Positions 1 through 9,480 of a DNA stretch of 64,000 bases are shown piece after piece (the stretch's first letter is position 1; every line of letters begins with the position of its first letter). This DNA comes from Erythrobacter litoralis HTCC2594 (GTDB lineage: Bacteria; Pseudomonadota; Alphaproteobacteria; Sphingomonadales; Sphingomonadaceae). The position numbers and the translations under genes are program-made. The DNA is taken from the NCBI RefSeq assembly GCF_000013005.1, contig NC_007722.1, positions 1,121,501 through 1,185,500 of the forward strand, written 5' to 3'. The notes under the pieces are model-generated. The model did no database searches, had not been told where the DNA came from, and was given only the letters and a program-made list of their open reading frames with translations.

Positions 1-363
1 CCCGATCTCAAGGAAAAACAGCGCAAGGTGGTGATGGGATCGCGGCTGATGGAAGTGCGCGGGCGGGTCGAGTACGATGATGAAGTGATTCATGTCATCG
101 CCCACCATATGACCGACGCGACGCATCAGTTGGCCAAGCTTTCCGACGACATGCTGAAAACGCCGATCGCGCGGGCGGACCATGTCAACAATCCGCTGCC
201 CGACAAGCTCAATCCGCGCGATGATCTGCGTGAGGGCGGCGACGATCCGTACCAGCCCGTCGAACCGTGGCAGGAGCCGCCGCCGGGCAATCGCGAATGC
301 GGCTACCACCAGGGCCATCCGCGCGATGTGCGGATCATTCCGAAATCGCGGGACTTCCATTGA
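1..363 (+). CDS. dnaE2: Error-prone DNA polymerase DnaE2/ImuC, C-terminal fragment
   Basis: The reading frame is open from the first base, so only the last 120 codons are present. The end, with HPRDVRIIPKSRDFH just before the stop, is the characteristic tail of alphaproteobacterial DnaE2 (ImuC), the alpha-type polymerase subunit used with ImuA and ImuB in SOS translesion synthesis. The segment contains the OB-fold-like part (VVMGSRLMEVRGRVEYDDEVIHVIAHHM). The catalytic PHP and palm regions lie outside the window. imuA and imuB would be expected upstream, also outside. Identification rests on the tail motif and is fairly secure. Confidence 0.88.
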   Translation, partial: PDLKEKQRKVVMGSRLMEVRGRVEYDDEVIHVIAHHMTDATHQLAKLSDDMLKTPIARADHVNNPLPDKLNPRDDLREGGDDPYQPVEPWQEPPPGNRECGYHQGHPRDVRIIPKSRDFH

Positions 364-376
364 GCGGAGTCGTGTC

Positions 377-1114
377 TTGACCGAACGCCGCTGGAAAATC
401 TCACGCCGGATCGGGAAGCTGCGCTGGGACCGGCGCTTTATCTCGCTGCTGATCCTCGCTGCAGTGGCGCTCGCGACGTGGAGCTGGCTGCGCGACAACC
501 CCGGCTCCAACCCCTGGGCACCGCTCGACCTGCGCGACGAGCCGGGCTGGGCGACCGAACGGAAAATCCGCGCCCTGCGCGACGACCCGGCGCAATGTCG
601 CGCGGTGCTCGAACGCAGCGAAGTCGCTTTCACCGCCCTGCCATCGGCGGGCGAGGGTCCGTGTCGGCGACAGAACCCCACACGCCTGCAAGGCTATCCG
701 CTCAGCCCCGATACCCCGCCGACCAGCTGCGCCGTCGCAGCGGCGATGGAGATCTGGCTGGAGCAAGGCGTTCAGCCCGCAGCGCGGGAGATTTACGGGC
801 AGGGCATCGCCCGGATCGAGCATCTCGGAGCCTATAGCTGCCGCAGGCTCTACGGTGCCGACACTGGCCCGTGGAGCGAGCATGCGACCGCCAACGCCAT
901 CGATATCTCCGCCTTCGTGCTGGAGGATGGCAGCAGGATCAGCCTGCTCGGCAACTGGAACGATGAAGACGACGACGCGCGTTTCCTGCGCAAAGCGCGC
1001 GACGCCGCCTGCGAGGTGTTCGGGACGGTGCTGTCACCCGATTACAATGCCGCGCACCGCGATCACTTCCATTTCGACCAGCAGGCGCGCGGCTTCGGCG
1101 GCGTCTGCCGCTAA
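377..1114 (+). CDS. Extensin-like C-terminal domain protein, membrane anchored
   Basis: A 245-residue protein with a basic N-terminus, one membrane segment (about residues 17-34, FISLLILAAVALATWSW) and a periplasmic extensin_C domain. Near the C-terminus it has HATANAIDI and HRDHFHFD, matching the HxxxxxxD and HxH zinc pattern of LAS-type D,D-peptidases, so a peptidoglycan-related role is plausible but untested for the family. The frame stays open upstream into dnaE2 (to about 182), but that part has no homology-like character. I chose TTG at 377, which gives a clean charged N-terminus 14 bases after the dnaE2 stop. It converges with phoB, and the 3' ends overlap by 4 bases. Confidence 0.8.
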   Translation: MTERRWKISRRIGKLRWDRRFISLLILAAVALATWSWLRDNPGSNPWAPLDLRDEPGWATERKIRALRDDPAQCRAVLERSEVAFTALPSAGEGPCRRQNPTRLQGYPLSPDTPPTSCAVAAAMEIWLEQGVQPAAREIYGQGIARIEHLGAYSCRRLYGADTGPWSEHATANAIDISAFVLEDGSRISLLGNWNDEDDDARFLRKARDAACEVFGTVLSPDYNAAHRDHFHFDQQARGFGGVCR

Positions 1115-1809
1115 TTCGTCTCCAGCGCGTATCCGGCCGAGCGGACGGTGCGAATCGGATCGTCCGCCCCTGGCACGTCGATTGCCTTGCGCAGACGGCG
1201 AATGTGCACATCGACCGTGCGCAGTTCGATATCGCTGCCCGTGCCCCACACGCCATCGAGCAATTGCCCGCGGCTGAAGACGCGCCCCGGACTTTCCATG
1301 AAGAACTTGAGCAGGCGATACTCGGTAGGCCCGAGCTGTAGCGTCTCACCGCGGCGTGACACCTTGTGCGCGACCGGATCGAGCACGATGTCGCCGGCCT
1401 GGATCGTCTCGCCGGCAAGGGCAGGGCGGATGCGCCGCATCACGGCGGCGACGCGCGCCAGCAATTCGCGCGGGCTGAACGGCTTGACCATGTAATCGTC
1501 GGCGCCGGTATCGAGCCCGCGAACGCGGTCGTCCTCCGCCTCTCGCGCGGTCAACATGATGATAGGGACGTGCGCGGTTTCCTTTTCGCGCCGCAACCGG
1601 CGGCAGACCTCTATCCCGCTGGTGCCTTCGATCATCCAGTCGAGGATGACCAGGTCCGGTACGTCCTCGCTCGCCATGAGAAGCGCTTCGTCGCCGTCCG
1701 ACGTGGTGCGCACGCCATAGCCTTCGTTCGTGAACCGATATTCGAGGAGCTCCGCCAGGGCGGGGTCGTCCTCTACCAGAAGGAGTTTCGCTTTAGGCAA
1801 CTCAACCAC
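1111..1809 (-). CDS. phoB: Phosphate regulon response regulator PhoB
   Basis: OmpR/PhoB-type two-domain regulator of 232 residues. The receiver domain has the acidic pair at 14-15 (VEDDP), phospho-acceptor D57 (VILDWMI) and K109 (YMVKPFS). The winged-helix DNA-binding domain follows from about 135 to the end, with the recognition-helix region TVDVHIRRLRKAI. PhoB phosphorylated by PhoR activates Pho genes under phosphate limitation. GTG at 1809 gives the usual PhoB length; an in-frame TTG at 1845 would add 12 atypical residues. It is last in the phoR-pstCAB-phoU-phoB series, 70 bases after phoU, and may have its own promoter there. Confidence 0.95.
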   Translation of the reverse strand: MVELPKAKLLLVEDDPALAELLEYRFTNEGYGVRTTSDGDEALLMASEDVPDLVILDWMIEGTSGIEVCRRLRREKETAHVPIIMLTAREAEDDRVRGLDTGADDYMVKPFSPRELLARVAAVMRRIRPALAGETIQAGDIVLDPVAHKVSRRGETLQLGPTEYRLLKFFMESPGRVFSRGQLLDGVWGTGSDIELRTVDVHIRRLRKAIDVPGADDPIRTVRSAGYALETN

Positions 1810-1838
1810 CCCGCTTCGATAGCCTTGCGAGGGGCGAT

Positions 1839-1867
1839 ATTGCAATCTTGGGTCAGTGTTGTTTCAA
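1839..1867 (-). promoter_or_regulatory. Possible phoB promoter in the phoU-phoB gap
   Basis: On the minus strand TTGAAA (1862-1867) lies 17 bases before TGCAAT (1839-1844), about 30 bases ahead of the GTG start of phoB. A CTGTCAT sequence resembling one Pho-box half-site lies just upstream, but no second half-site at 11-base spacing is visible. The match is modest. It would allow phoB to be transcribed apart from the pst genes. Confidence 0.3.
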
Positions 1868-1879
1868 CGATGACAGTTT

Positions 1880-2548
1880 TTAGTCATCATCGGGCGGATA
1901 ATGCCCGGTCGCGGCAAAGTGCACCATTTCTGCAACATTGGTCGCGTGGTCGCCGATCCGTTCGATGTTCTTGGCCACGAAAAGGAGCTGCGCCGCAGTC
2001 GAGATCGTCGCCGGATTTTCCACCATGTGGCTGACGAGATTGCGGAAGATGCTGTTATAGAAGGCATCGACCTTCTCGTCCGCCGCGATCACTTCGAGCG
2101 CGAGCACGGGATCGCGTGCCGAATAGGCGGTCAGCACGTCATGCACCATTTCGGCGGCGAGGTCGGCCATCGTCGGCAGCAGCGTGAACGGTTCGAAGCG
2201 GTCGCGCCCTTCTACCTGGCCGACTCGCTTGGCGATATTCTTCGAATAATCGCCGATCCGTTCGACCACGCCGGCGATCTTGAGCGCGGCAATCACTTCG
2301 CGCAGATCGTCCGCCATCGGTGCGCGCAGGGCAATGATTCGCACTGCGAGCTTGTCGACCTCGCTTTCGAGGACGTCGATCTCCTTGTCGCTCTTGACGA
2401 CTTCGGCCGCGAGCGTCTCGTCGCCGCTGACCAGCGCCTGCAGCGCCTTTTGCAGGGCGACTTCCGAAAGACCGCCCATTTCGGCGATCAGGCCCCTGAG
2501 ACGCGTGATGTCCTCGTCGAAAGCTTTGACTGTGTGATCCTGGCTCAT
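1880..2548 (-). CDS. phoU: Phosphate signalling protein PhoU
   Basis: 222 residues forming two repeated three-helix PhoU domains, with the metal-cluster motifs [14 protein letters not shown] in the first half and [15 protein letters not shown] in the second (E/D-rich PhoU signatures). PhoU links the Pst transporter to PhoR and keeps the Pho regulon off when phosphate is ample. ATG at 2548 overlaps the end of pstB by 4 bases, implying translational coupling. Length and both motifs match the family, so the call is firm. The same frame stays open far upstream inside pstB, but that is a shadow. Confidence 0.96.
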   Translation of the reverse strand: MSQDHTVKAFDEDITRLRGLIAEMGGLSEVALQKALQALVSGDETLAAEVVKSDKEIDVLESEVDKLAVRIIALRAPMADDLREVIAALKIAGVVERIGDYSKNIAKRVGQVEGRDRFEPFTLLPTMADLAAEMVHDVLTAYSARDPVLALEVIAADEKVDAFYNSIFRNLVSHMVENPATISTAAQLLFVAKNIERIGDHATNVAEMVHFAATGHYPPDDD

Positions 2549-3333
2549 CCGTATCGGCCTGTAATATAATCCTTGGTCCGCTCCTCTTGAGGAGTGGTGA
2601 AAATTGCGTCCGTAGGTCCATACTCGACCATCTCGCCCAGATGGAAGAAGGCGGTGCGTTGCGAAACACGGGCCGCCTGCTGCATGGAGTGCGTTACGAT
2701 CACTATAGCATACCTGCCCTGAAGCTCGTCGATCAGTTCCTCGATTTTCGCCGTGGCGATGGGATCGAGGGCCGAACACGGCTCGTCCATGAGGATGACT
2801 TCTGGATCGACTGCGATGGCGCGGGCGATGCACAGGCGCTGCTGCTGGCCGCCGGACAGGGCAGTGCCCGATTCCTGCAGGCGGTCCTTTACCTCGTTCC
2901 AGAGACCGGCGCGCTGGAGAGATTTCTCGACGATCTGGTCGAGATCGGCCTTGGTCGGGGCGAGGCCGTGGATGCTCGGCCCGTAGGCGACATTGTCGTA
3001 GATGCTCTTGGGAAAGGGGTTGGGCTTCTGGAACACCATGCCCACCCGCGCGCGCAACTGCACCACATCCATGCTGCTGGCGTAGACATCGTCGCCGTCG
3101 AGCTCGATCGTGCCTTCGACGCGGGCCGAAGGGATCGTATCGTTCATTCGGTTGAGCGTACGCAGGAAGGTCGACTTGCCGCATCCCGAAGGGCCGATGA
3201 ACGCGGTCACATATTCGGCCGGGATATCGATCGTAACCTGATCGATGGCTTTCTTGTCGCCGTAATAGACGGACACGTCCTTGGTGCGCATCTTGGGTGC
3301 GCCCGGATGTTCCATGTCGTGGATGACTGTCAC
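2545..3333 (-). CDS. pstB: Phosphate ABC transporter ATP-binding protein PstB
   Basis: 262-residue ABC ATPase with Walker [10 protein letters not shown] (about 47-55), Q-loop region VFQKPNPFP, signature LSGGQQQR (about 159) and Walker B VILMDEP. The PNPFP stretch after the Q-loop is typical of PstB. It powers high-affinity phosphate import with PstC and PstA. The GTG start at 3333 overlaps the pstA stop in a GTGA arrangement; an internal ATG at 3315 is the alternative. It is part of a tightly overlapped operon. Confidence 0.97.
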   Translation of the reverse strand: MTVIHDMEHPGAPKMRTKDVSVYYGDKKAIDQVTIDIPAEYVTAFIGPSGCGKSTFLRTLNRMNDTIPSARVEGTIELDGDDVYASSMDVVQLRARVGMVFQKPNPFPKSIYDNVAYGPSIHGLAPTKADLDQIVEKSLQRAGLWNEVKDRLQESGTALSGGQQQRLCIARAIAVDPEVILMDEPCSALDPIATAKIEELIDELQGRYAIVIVTHSMQQAARVSQRTAFFHLGEMVEYGPTDAIFTTPQEERTKDYITGRYG

Positions 3334-4592
3334 CAGCTCTTCTCGAATTTGTTGCGGAGGTAGATTGCGAGGCCGTTCATCAGCAGGAGGAACAGCAGTA
3401 GCACGATTATCGCAGCGCTTGTCCTTTCGATGAAACCGGTATCGATTTCATCCGACCACAGGAAGATCTGTACCGGCAGTACCGTCGCCGGCGAGGTGAA
3501 TCCGTCCGGCGGACTGGCGACGAAGGCACGCATGCCGATCATCAGCAGCGGCGCGGTCTCGCCCAGCGCGCGGGCCATGCCGATGATGGTCCCGGTCAGG
3601 ATGCCGGGGAGGGCGAGCGGCAGGACGTGGTGGAACACCACCTGCACGGGCGATGCGCCGACCGCCAGCGCTCCGTCGCGGATCGAGGGTGGCACCGCCT
3701 TGATCGCGTTGCGCCCGGAAATGACGATCACCGGCATGGTCATCAGCGCGAGCGTCATGCCGCCGATCAGCGGGGCGGAGCGCATGTTGGGAAAGATAGT
3801 CAGGAAAACCGCGAGGCCGAGGAGGCCGAAGATGATCGACGGAACAGCGGCAAGGTTGTTGATGGAAACTTCGAGTATGTCCGTCCAACGGTTTTTGGGC
3901 GCATATTCCTCGAGATAGAGCGCCGCCAGTACGCCGATCGGGAAGGCGAGGGCGAGCGTCACCAGCATCGTCAAGATCGAGCCCTTGAGCGCACCCCAGA
4001 TGCCGACCATCTGCGGATCGGTCGCATCGGAGCGGGTCAGGAAGCCGATATCGAAATTCGTCTCGAGCTTGCCCTCTGCGACGAGCCTTTGCGCCAGCGC
4101 CTGCATCTCGGGCGAGCCTTCGCCATCGACACCCTGCGCGAGGTCGCCCGAAGTCGGGAGCCAGAAGTCTTCCTGGCTTTGCAGCAGGCCGGGATCGGCG
4201 ATGATATCCTGTGCCACTTCGCGCCACGCTTGATTGCTGACCTCTGCCGCGCCGGCCGCGCCGAGCTGCTCGGTCGCGGCGAATTCGATGACTTGCGGCA
4301 GGCCCTGTCGTTCCAGCTCCTGCACCGCATCGCTTTGCGAGAGCGTATCGGCATTGCCAGCGAGCCCTGCCTGCGTGAAATCGATCGAAACACGCAATTC
4401 GTCGCGCTGGAAACCGGCCACGCCCGAATAGAGCATGTTGCCGAGCAACAGCGCAAGCACGAGCACGGAGAAGGCGATGGCCGAAAAGCCGAGCATCTTG
4501 AACCGGCGTTCCGAGGCATAGCGCTGCTTCAGGCGCTGCTCGAACGCTTCGGTGCGCGTCGGACGCATGGTGGAGGGTGCGCTGTCACTCAT
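3330..4592 (-). CDS. pstA: Phosphate ABC transporter permease PstA, long form
   Basis: About 420 residues, longer than the roughly 300-residue E. coli type. A first membrane helix ([22 protein letters not shown]) is followed by a periplasmic insertion of about 140 residues (DUF3333-type) before the usual five-helix BPD_transp_1 permease core, whose EAA-like loop is [22 protein letters not shown] at 4592 overlaps the end of pstC by 8 bases; a GTG at 4601 is also in frame. It forms the phosphate channel with PstC. The long form is common in marine alphaproteobacteria. Confidence 0.95.
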   Translation of the reverse strand: MSDSAPSTMRPTRTEAFEQRLKQRYASERRFKMLGFSAIAFSVLVLALLLGNMLYSGVAGFQRDELRVSIDFTQAGLAGNADTLSQSDAVQELERQGLPQVIEFAATEQLGAAGAAEVSNQAWREVAQDIIADPGLLQSQEDFWLPTSGDLAQGVDGEGSPEMQALAQRLVAEGKLETNFDIGFLTRSDATDPQMVGIWGALKGSILTMLVTLALAFPIGVLAALYLEEYAPKNRWTDILEVSINNLAAVPSIIFGLLGLAVFLTIFPNMRSAPLIGGMTLALMTMPVIVISGRNAIKAVPPSIRDGALAVGASPVQVVFHHVLPLALPGILTGTIIGMARALGETAPLLMIGMRAFVASPPDGFTSPATVLPVQIFLWSDEIDTGFIERTSAAIIVLLLFLLLMNGLAIYLRNKFEKSW

Positions 4593-5970
4593 AGGCTTCA
4601 CGGAACCGTTTGACGACGCTGAGCGCGATGAAGTTGAGGCCGAGCGTCACCATAAAGAGGACGAAGCCGAGCGCGAAGGCGCTGAGCGTGGCCGGATGGT
4701 CGAAACTTCCCTCGCCGGTGAGCAGCGCGACGATCTGCACGGTGACGGTCGTCATCGCTTCCAGTGGATTGGCAGTAAGGTTGGCGGCAGTCGATGCGGC
4801 CATGACCACGATCATCGTTTCGCCGATGGCGCGACTGATCGCCAACATGATCCCGGCGACGATGCCGGGAAGGGCGGCGGGGATGAGCACGCGCTTGATC
4901 GTTTCCGACTGGGTGGCGCCCATGGCGAGGCTGCCGTCTCTCATCGCTTGGGGAACCGCGGCAATGCTGTCATCGGCCATGGAGGACACGAAGGGAATGA
5001 TCATCACGCCCATGACGAGACCGGCAGCCAGCGCGCTCTCGCTGGAGGCGTTGGATATGCCGATGGAGATGGCGGCATCGCGGATCATCGGGGCGACGGT
5101 CAGCGCGGCAAAATAGCCATAGACGACGGTCGGCACGCCCGCGAGGATTTCCAGCGCCGGCTTGAGCCATCTGCGCCACTTAGGGGTAGCATATTGCGTC
5201 AGGTAGATCGCGCTCATCAGGCCGAGCGGGATAGCGACGATCATGGCGATGATCGCACCGATGAACAGCGTCCCCCAGAACAGCGGTATGGCGCCGTAGC
5301 GATCGCCCTGCGGCGCTTCGGGATTGGACATCGGGTCCGGGTTCCAGCTGGTGCCGAACAGAAAGTCTATCGGCGACACCATGCCGAAGAACCGGATCGT
5401 CTCGAAAATCAGGCTGGCAAGGATACCGAAGGTCGTCAGAATCGCCACCAGCGAGGCGAGCAACAGAACCGCCATGACTACTTTCTCTACGCGCGTGCGC
5501 GCCCGAAAATCGGGTTTGAGCCGGGTGTAGGCCCAGATCCCCGCCACCAGCGCCATCGATAGGGCGAGCGCAATACCGATCGTGTTGTAGAAAGAGATGG
5601 CCGAGCGGAAGGGCTCGACCAAGTCGCGTGCGGCGGGATTGAACACGTCCTGCGCACCGCCAGTCGCCACAGCGCGCGCTTCCGACAGGATCGTGTCGCG
5701 CTGGAAACCGAATTCGGGCAGCGCCTGCGCGGCGGGACTTGCGAGCACCGATTGCATGATAAGCGTCGGCGACAGCGCCATCCATAGCGCTGCAAACAGG
5801 AGCAGCGGCACCGCAATCCACAGTGCGACGTACCAGGCATGGTAATTGGGCCGCGCCGCTATCGGTGTCTCGCGATTCGCCCTCAGGAACGTCCATGCGC
5901 GGGCACGACCGGCAAGCCAGCCGACAAGCCCGAGGCCGAGCGCAAGCAGGATCAGAAATGCAGGCGACAT
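4585..5970 (-). CDS. pstC: Phosphate ABC transporter permease PstC, long form
   Basis: 461 residues: an N-terminal helix (SPAFLILLALGLGLVGWLAG), a second helix and extra periplasmic portion to about residue 150, then the permease core with the loop GSLAMGATQSETIKRVLIP. It partners PstA and PstB. ATG at 5970 begins a clean membrane segment; 20 further in-frame residues upstream lack such character. The expected periplasmic binding protein gene pstS is not upstream: only 126 bases separate this gene from phoR, with no coding capacity for it. Confidence 0.94.
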   Translation of the reverse strand: MSPAFLILLALGLGLVGWLAGRARAWTFLRANRETPIAARPNYHAWYVALWIAVPLLLFAALWMALSPTLIMQSVLASPAAQALPEFGFQRDTILSEARAVATGGAQDVFNPAARDLVEPFRSAISFYNTIGIALALSMALVAGIWAYTRLKPDFRARTRVEKVVMAVLLLASLVAILTTFGILASLIFETIRFFGMVSPIDFLFGTSWNPDPMSNPEAPQGDRYGAIPLFWGTLFIGAIIAMIVAIPLGLMSAIYLTQYATPKWRRWLKPALEILAGVPTVVYGYFAALTVAPMIRDAAISIGISNASSESALAAGLVMGVMIIPFVSSMADDSIAAVPQAMRDGSLAMGATQSETIKRVLIPAALPGIVAGIMLAISRAIGETMIVVMAASTAANLTANPLEAMTTVTVQIVALLTGEGSFDHPATLSAFALGFVLFMVTLGLNFIALSVVKRFREAYE

Positions 5971-6096
5971 AAACTCAAAGCGTTCCAGATTCAGGTCGAT
6001 CAAGGATGCGTGAGATCTGATCGAGCACAATTGGCGGGACGCGAGTCTGCGCCTGCCCCCGGGTCAGAAATGCGATGGTGGCTCCATATGGCAAAT

Positions 6097-7353
6097 TCAT
6101 GACAAGGCACCTGCATTGTCGCCGCTATCCACCTCATTAGCGGTCTCGTCTCCGCCCATCTCGGGTGCATCCATTTCGCGCCAGAGTGGGATGCGCACAG
6201 TGATCGTTGTGCCGACGCCCATCTCGCTATCGATGTCGAGCCGGCCGCGGTGACGCTGGACGATATGCTTGACGATGGCGAGGCCGAGGCCGGTCCCGCC
6301 AGAGGCGAGGCTGCGGCCAGGATCGGTGCGGTAGAACCGCCGGGTCAGGTGCGGCAGGTGTTCGCGCGGTATGCCTTCGCCCTGGTCGACCACGTCCAGC
6401 CTGGCGTCGCCGCTGGCCGCTTGCGACAGCCGGACGGTTACCGGCGCATCCTTGCTGCCATATTTGAAGGCGTTGTCGACGAGGTTGCGGACCAGTTGTT
6501 CGAGTTGCTGCGCGTCGCCGCCGACCGCGTATTGGCCGTGTATATCGATCACGAGGCGCTCGGCGCGGTCGCCCAGGTTGGCGGCATCGCGTGCGGCCCG
6601 CTCGACCACCGCACTGAGATCGACGCGCTCGACCGGTTGTTCGTGCTTTTCCGCCTCGATCCGCGACAGCGACATCAGATCGCTGACGAGGCTCTGCAAA
6701 CGGCGGGCCTCGCGATAGATCGTGTCGATGAATTTCTGCGCTGTGGGCGTGTCGATCTGGTCGGGCGTGTCGCTCAGCGTTTCGGCGTAACCGATGATCG
6801 AGGCCAGCGGTGTGCGCAACTCGTGGCTGGCATTGGCGACGAAATCGGTGTGCGCGCGACTGATATCGGCTTCGGCGGTCCTGTTGGCGAGCTCGATCAC
6901 TGCCAGCTCCTCGTTCATCTGGTAACGGTTGACGCTCCAGATGTCCTTGGGTCGCGCCAGCCCTGTGACAATAGCTTGGCCAGGCTCATTGCGATCCATC
7001 AAGGCGATGGCTTCCGGGTGCCGGAATGCGACCCGCACATCCTGACCGACGACATGGCTACCGAGAACGCTGCGTGCGGCGCGGTTGGCGATGATGATGC
7101 GGTTGCGTTCGCTGAGCATGAGCGGCGTGGCCGAATGTTCGATCATCGTCGCCATGCCCTCTTTCGAGAAGACAGGATCCTGCGGTTCCGGCGGCAGGCT
7201 TTCTTCGCGCTGCGCGCCGAGCAGCAAGGTGCCGCACCAGACGACGAACAGCGCCAGCGCCAGCGGCCATTCGAGACCGGTGAGCGACAGGACTGTCGTC
7301 GTCGCGACCGCAATCAGAAGACCGGGCCAGGGAAATGTCGGCTGCGAATCCAC
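6097..7353 (-). CDS. phoR: Phosphate regulon sensor histidine kinase PhoR
   Basis: 418 residues: two N-terminal membrane helices (about 10-45), a PAS-like domain (about 65-160), HisKA with H177 in SHELRTPLASIIGYAE, and an HATPase_c domain with N-box VRNLVDNAFKYG, GEGIP and the GGTGLGLAIVKHIVQRH G-box. It phosphorylates PhoB when phosphate is low. The GTG start at 7353 is preceded by AAGG. It is first in the phosphate operon and lies 91 bases downstream of tRNA-Glu on the same strand. Confidence 0.95.
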   Translation of the reverse strand: MDSQPTFPWPGLLIAVATTTVLSLTGLEWPLALALFVVWCGTLLLGAQREESLPPEPQDPVFSKEGMATMIEHSATPLMLSERNRIIIANRAARSVLGSHVVGQDVRVAFRHPEAIALMDRNEPGQAIVTGLARPKDIWSVNRYQMNEELAVIELANRTAEADISRAHTDFVANASHELRTPLASIIGYAETLSDTPDQIDTPTAQKFIDTIYREARRLQSLVSDLMSLSRIEAEKHEQPVERVDLSAVVERAARDAANLGDRAERLVIDIHGQYAVGGDAQQLEQLVRNLVDNAFKYGSKDAPVTVRLSQAASGDARLDVVDQGEGIPREHLPHLTRRFYRTDPGRSLASGGTGLGLAIVKHIVQRHRGRLDIDSEMGVGTTITVRIPLWREMDAPEMGGDETANEVDSGDNAGALS

Positions 7354-7444
7354 GCTGCGGCCTTAGAGGGGAAACGCACGTCCCGCCACCGTCGCACGAA
7401 CGGCAGTGGATATCTGGTGCATGAGGGGAAATTGCGCCTCCGGG

Positions 7445-7519
7445 TGGTGACCCGTACGGGAATCGAACCCGTGTTTCAGCCGTGAAAGGGCCGCGTCCTA
7501 ACCGCTAGACGAACGGGCC
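7445..7519 (-). tRNA. tRNA-Glu (anticodon TTC)
   Basis: The minus strand reads as a 75-base cloverleaf. Acceptor stem GGCCCGT pairs with ACGGGTC, with one G-T wobble; the D-arm is CTAGCGGTTAG; the anticodon loop is CTTTCAC with TTC; the T-arm is CGGGTTCGATTCCCG; the discriminator is A, followed by an encoded CCA. This decodes GAA/GAG. It lies upstream of phoR on the same strand. Confidence 0.97.
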
Positions 7520-7610
7520 AAATGGCCCATCCCGGAGGCGAGCCGCGCATCTAGTGGCGGCTCTGCGCGTGGTCAACCCCGCAAATGCAGATCGAACGCA
7601 GGAATTCGCC

Positions 7611-9398
7611 TCAATCGGCCCAAGCCGCATCTTCGAGATGCAATTCGGCCGCCGGACGCGCGCCCCAATCGTCGATCCTGGCGCGTCCTGCAAGCCAGAG
7701 CCTGCGGCCGCGCGCGCTGTGGAGCAGCGCCTGGCCCCAATCGGTCGAGGCTGCGCGAAAGGCGATGGCCTTGAGCGAACCTCCTTCGACTGATCCGGCG
7801 ATCAAGCGGAGGTGATCGTTGCCGACGATGTCCGCCTTGATCACATGGACCGGCCCGACCGCAACGCGCGGACCGGGCCAGCCCACGCCATAAGGTCCTG
7901 CGCGGTCCAGCGAATGGACGAGTTCTGGCGTCAAGCCGCGAGGCCCGACCGCCAGATCAAGCGTCATCGCCTTTTCCGCCATTGCGCGCCCCACCGGACC
8001 CTCGAGCCGCGCCTCCAGCCAATCGGCCAGCGCCTCGACCTTGTCCGCATCCACAGTCAGGCCGGCCGCCATCGCATGTCCGCCGCCGGCGACCAGCAGA
8101 TCGTTTTCGCGCGCAGCGATGATCGCTGCGCCCAGATCTACCCCGGCGATGGAGCGGCCCGAGCCTTTGCCTTGCGCGCTTTCGCCGTCGAGCGCGATGA
8201 CGAGGCTGGGCTTGCCGGTCTTTTCCTTGATCCGCCCGGCGACGATCCCGATGACGCCCGGATGCCAGCCATGCCCGGCAACCACATGCACGGCGCGGTT
8301 GTGCTGTGCGGCAAGCTGTTCTTCGGCGGCCTCCTGAACCTCTGATTCGATGGCGCGCCGTTCCTCGTTGAGGCGCGAGAGCTGTTCGGCGATTTCGCGG
8401 GCCTCGTCGGGATCTTCGGTCGTCAGCAAGCGCACGCCCAATGTCGATTCGCCGACCCGTCCACCCGCGTTGATGCGCGGCCCGAGCGCGAATCCAAGAT
8501 CGCTGCAGGCGGGGGCGCGCTTCAGGCGGCTGGCGTCGATCAGCGCGCTCATGCCGGTCGTGTTGCGCTTGGCCATGACCTTGAGACCCTGTGCAACGAA
8601 GGCGCGGTTGAGCCCGTGCAGCGAAGCGACATCGGCCACTGTGCCCAACGCGACCAAGTCCAGCAATCCGCGTAAGTCCGGTTCGGGGCGATCGTCGAAA
8701 TAACCGCGCTCGCGCAGGGTGCGCACTAAAGCGATCGCGAGGAGAAACGCAACGCCCACCGCCGCGAGATGGCCATGGCTCGCCGCGAGATCGCTTTCGT
8801 CCAGGCGATTGGGATTGACCAATGCCACGGTCGGCGGAAGGTCGGGCGGGCATTTGTGGTGATCGACGACGATTACGTCGACGCCAGCGTCGCGCGCCAT
8901 CGATAGCGCCTCGTGTGCCATCGCGCCGCAGTCGACTGTGACGATCAGGCTGGATCCGCTTTCGCCGAGCTTCACAAGCGCTTCGCCGCTCGGGCCATAG
9001 CCCTCGAGCAGTCTGTCCGGGATGTAATGGCCGGCCTCGTGCCCGAGCATGCGGATCAGGCGGATCAACAGCGCCGAGCTCGTCGCCCCGTCGACATCGT
9101 AATCGCCGTAGATAGTGATCGTCTCGTGCGCGAGGATCGCTTGTGCAATGCGTTCGGCGGCATTGTCCATGTCCTGAAAGACCGAGGGATCGGGCAGGAA
9201 GGCCTTGAGCGTCGGTGCGCGATGCCGCTCCAGGTCGTCTCGCTCGACGCCGCGTGAAAGCAGCAACTGGGTGACGATATCGTCTTCCAGACCGATCGCG
9301 CCATCGCCGAGCTCCATGTTCCCGCCGCGCCAGCGCCAGGCCTTGCCGGACAGGGATTGCGAGACACCGCACACATGCGAGAGGGATCGGGAGGCCAT
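7611..9398 (-). CDS. recJ: Single-stranded-DNA-specific exonuclease RecJ
   Basis: 595 residues. The DHH phosphoesterase core shows DYDVDG (99-104), VTVDCG and the DHH motif (179-181, VVDHHKCP). A later GGRVGESTLGVRLL and a DHHA1 region with GGGHAMAAGLT follow, then an OB-like C-terminal part. RecJ degrades single strands 5' to 3' in recombination and mismatch repair. ATG at 9398 was chosen because the open frame upstream (to 9575) overlaps the divergent flavodoxin gene and reads as non-coding. Catalytic aspartates and histidines are all visible. Confidence 0.96.
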   Translation of the reverse strand: MASRSLSHVCGVSQSLSGKAWRWRGGNMELGDGAIGLEDDIVTQLLLSRGVERDDLERHRAPTLKAFLPDPSVFQDMDNAAERIAQAILAHETITIYGDYDVDGATSSALLIRLIRMLGHEAGHYIPDRLLEGYGPSGEALVKLGESGSSLIVTVDCGAMAHEALSMARDAGVDVIVVDHHKCPPDLPPTVALVNPNRLDESDLAASHGHLAAVGVAFLLAIALVRTLRERGYFDDRPEPDLRGLLDLVALGTVADVASLHGLNRAFVAQGLKVMAKRNTTGMSALIDASRLKRAPACSDLGFALGPRINAGGRVGESTLGVRLLTTEDPDEAREIAEQLSRLNEERRAIESEVQEAAEEQLAAQHNRAVHVVAGHGWHPGVIGIVAGRIKEKTGKPSLVIALDGESAQGKGSGRSIAGVDLGAAIIAARENDLLVAGGGHAMAAGLTVDADKVEALADWLEARLEGPVGRAMAEKAMTLDLAVGPRGLTPELVHSLDRAGPYGVGWPGPRVAVGPVHVIKADIVGNDHLRLIAGSVEGGSLKAIAFRAASTDWGQALLHSARGRRLWLAGRARIDDWGARPAAELHLEDAAWAD

Positions 9399-9480
9399 GG
9401 AGCAATGGTAGTCGCAACGGCCGCGTGCGCAAAGCGGGCAGCATTGACTTTCACCCAGCCAAGGAAGAGCAGGTGCCGTC

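Noticed and set aside
182..376. N-terminal extension of the extensin-like frame over dnaE2
   Set aside because: It lies inside the dnaE2 coding end and the residues are Arg-rich shadow sequence; TTG 377 gives a sound membrane-anchored N-terminus.
1846..1879. Pho box between phoU and phoB
   Set aside because: Only one CTGTCAT-like half-site; the second repeat at 11-base spacing is missing, so I list only a weak promoter candidate.
4552..5562. Open frame on the plus strand opposite pstA/pstC, His/Asp-rich
   Set aside because: Composition is what the reverse of membrane-protein codons yields; pstC and pstA overlap in the expected way, so this is a shadow.
5971..6096. pstS or a fragment of it between phoR and pstC
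   Set aside because: Only 126 bases, with no signal peptide or PstS motif in any frame.
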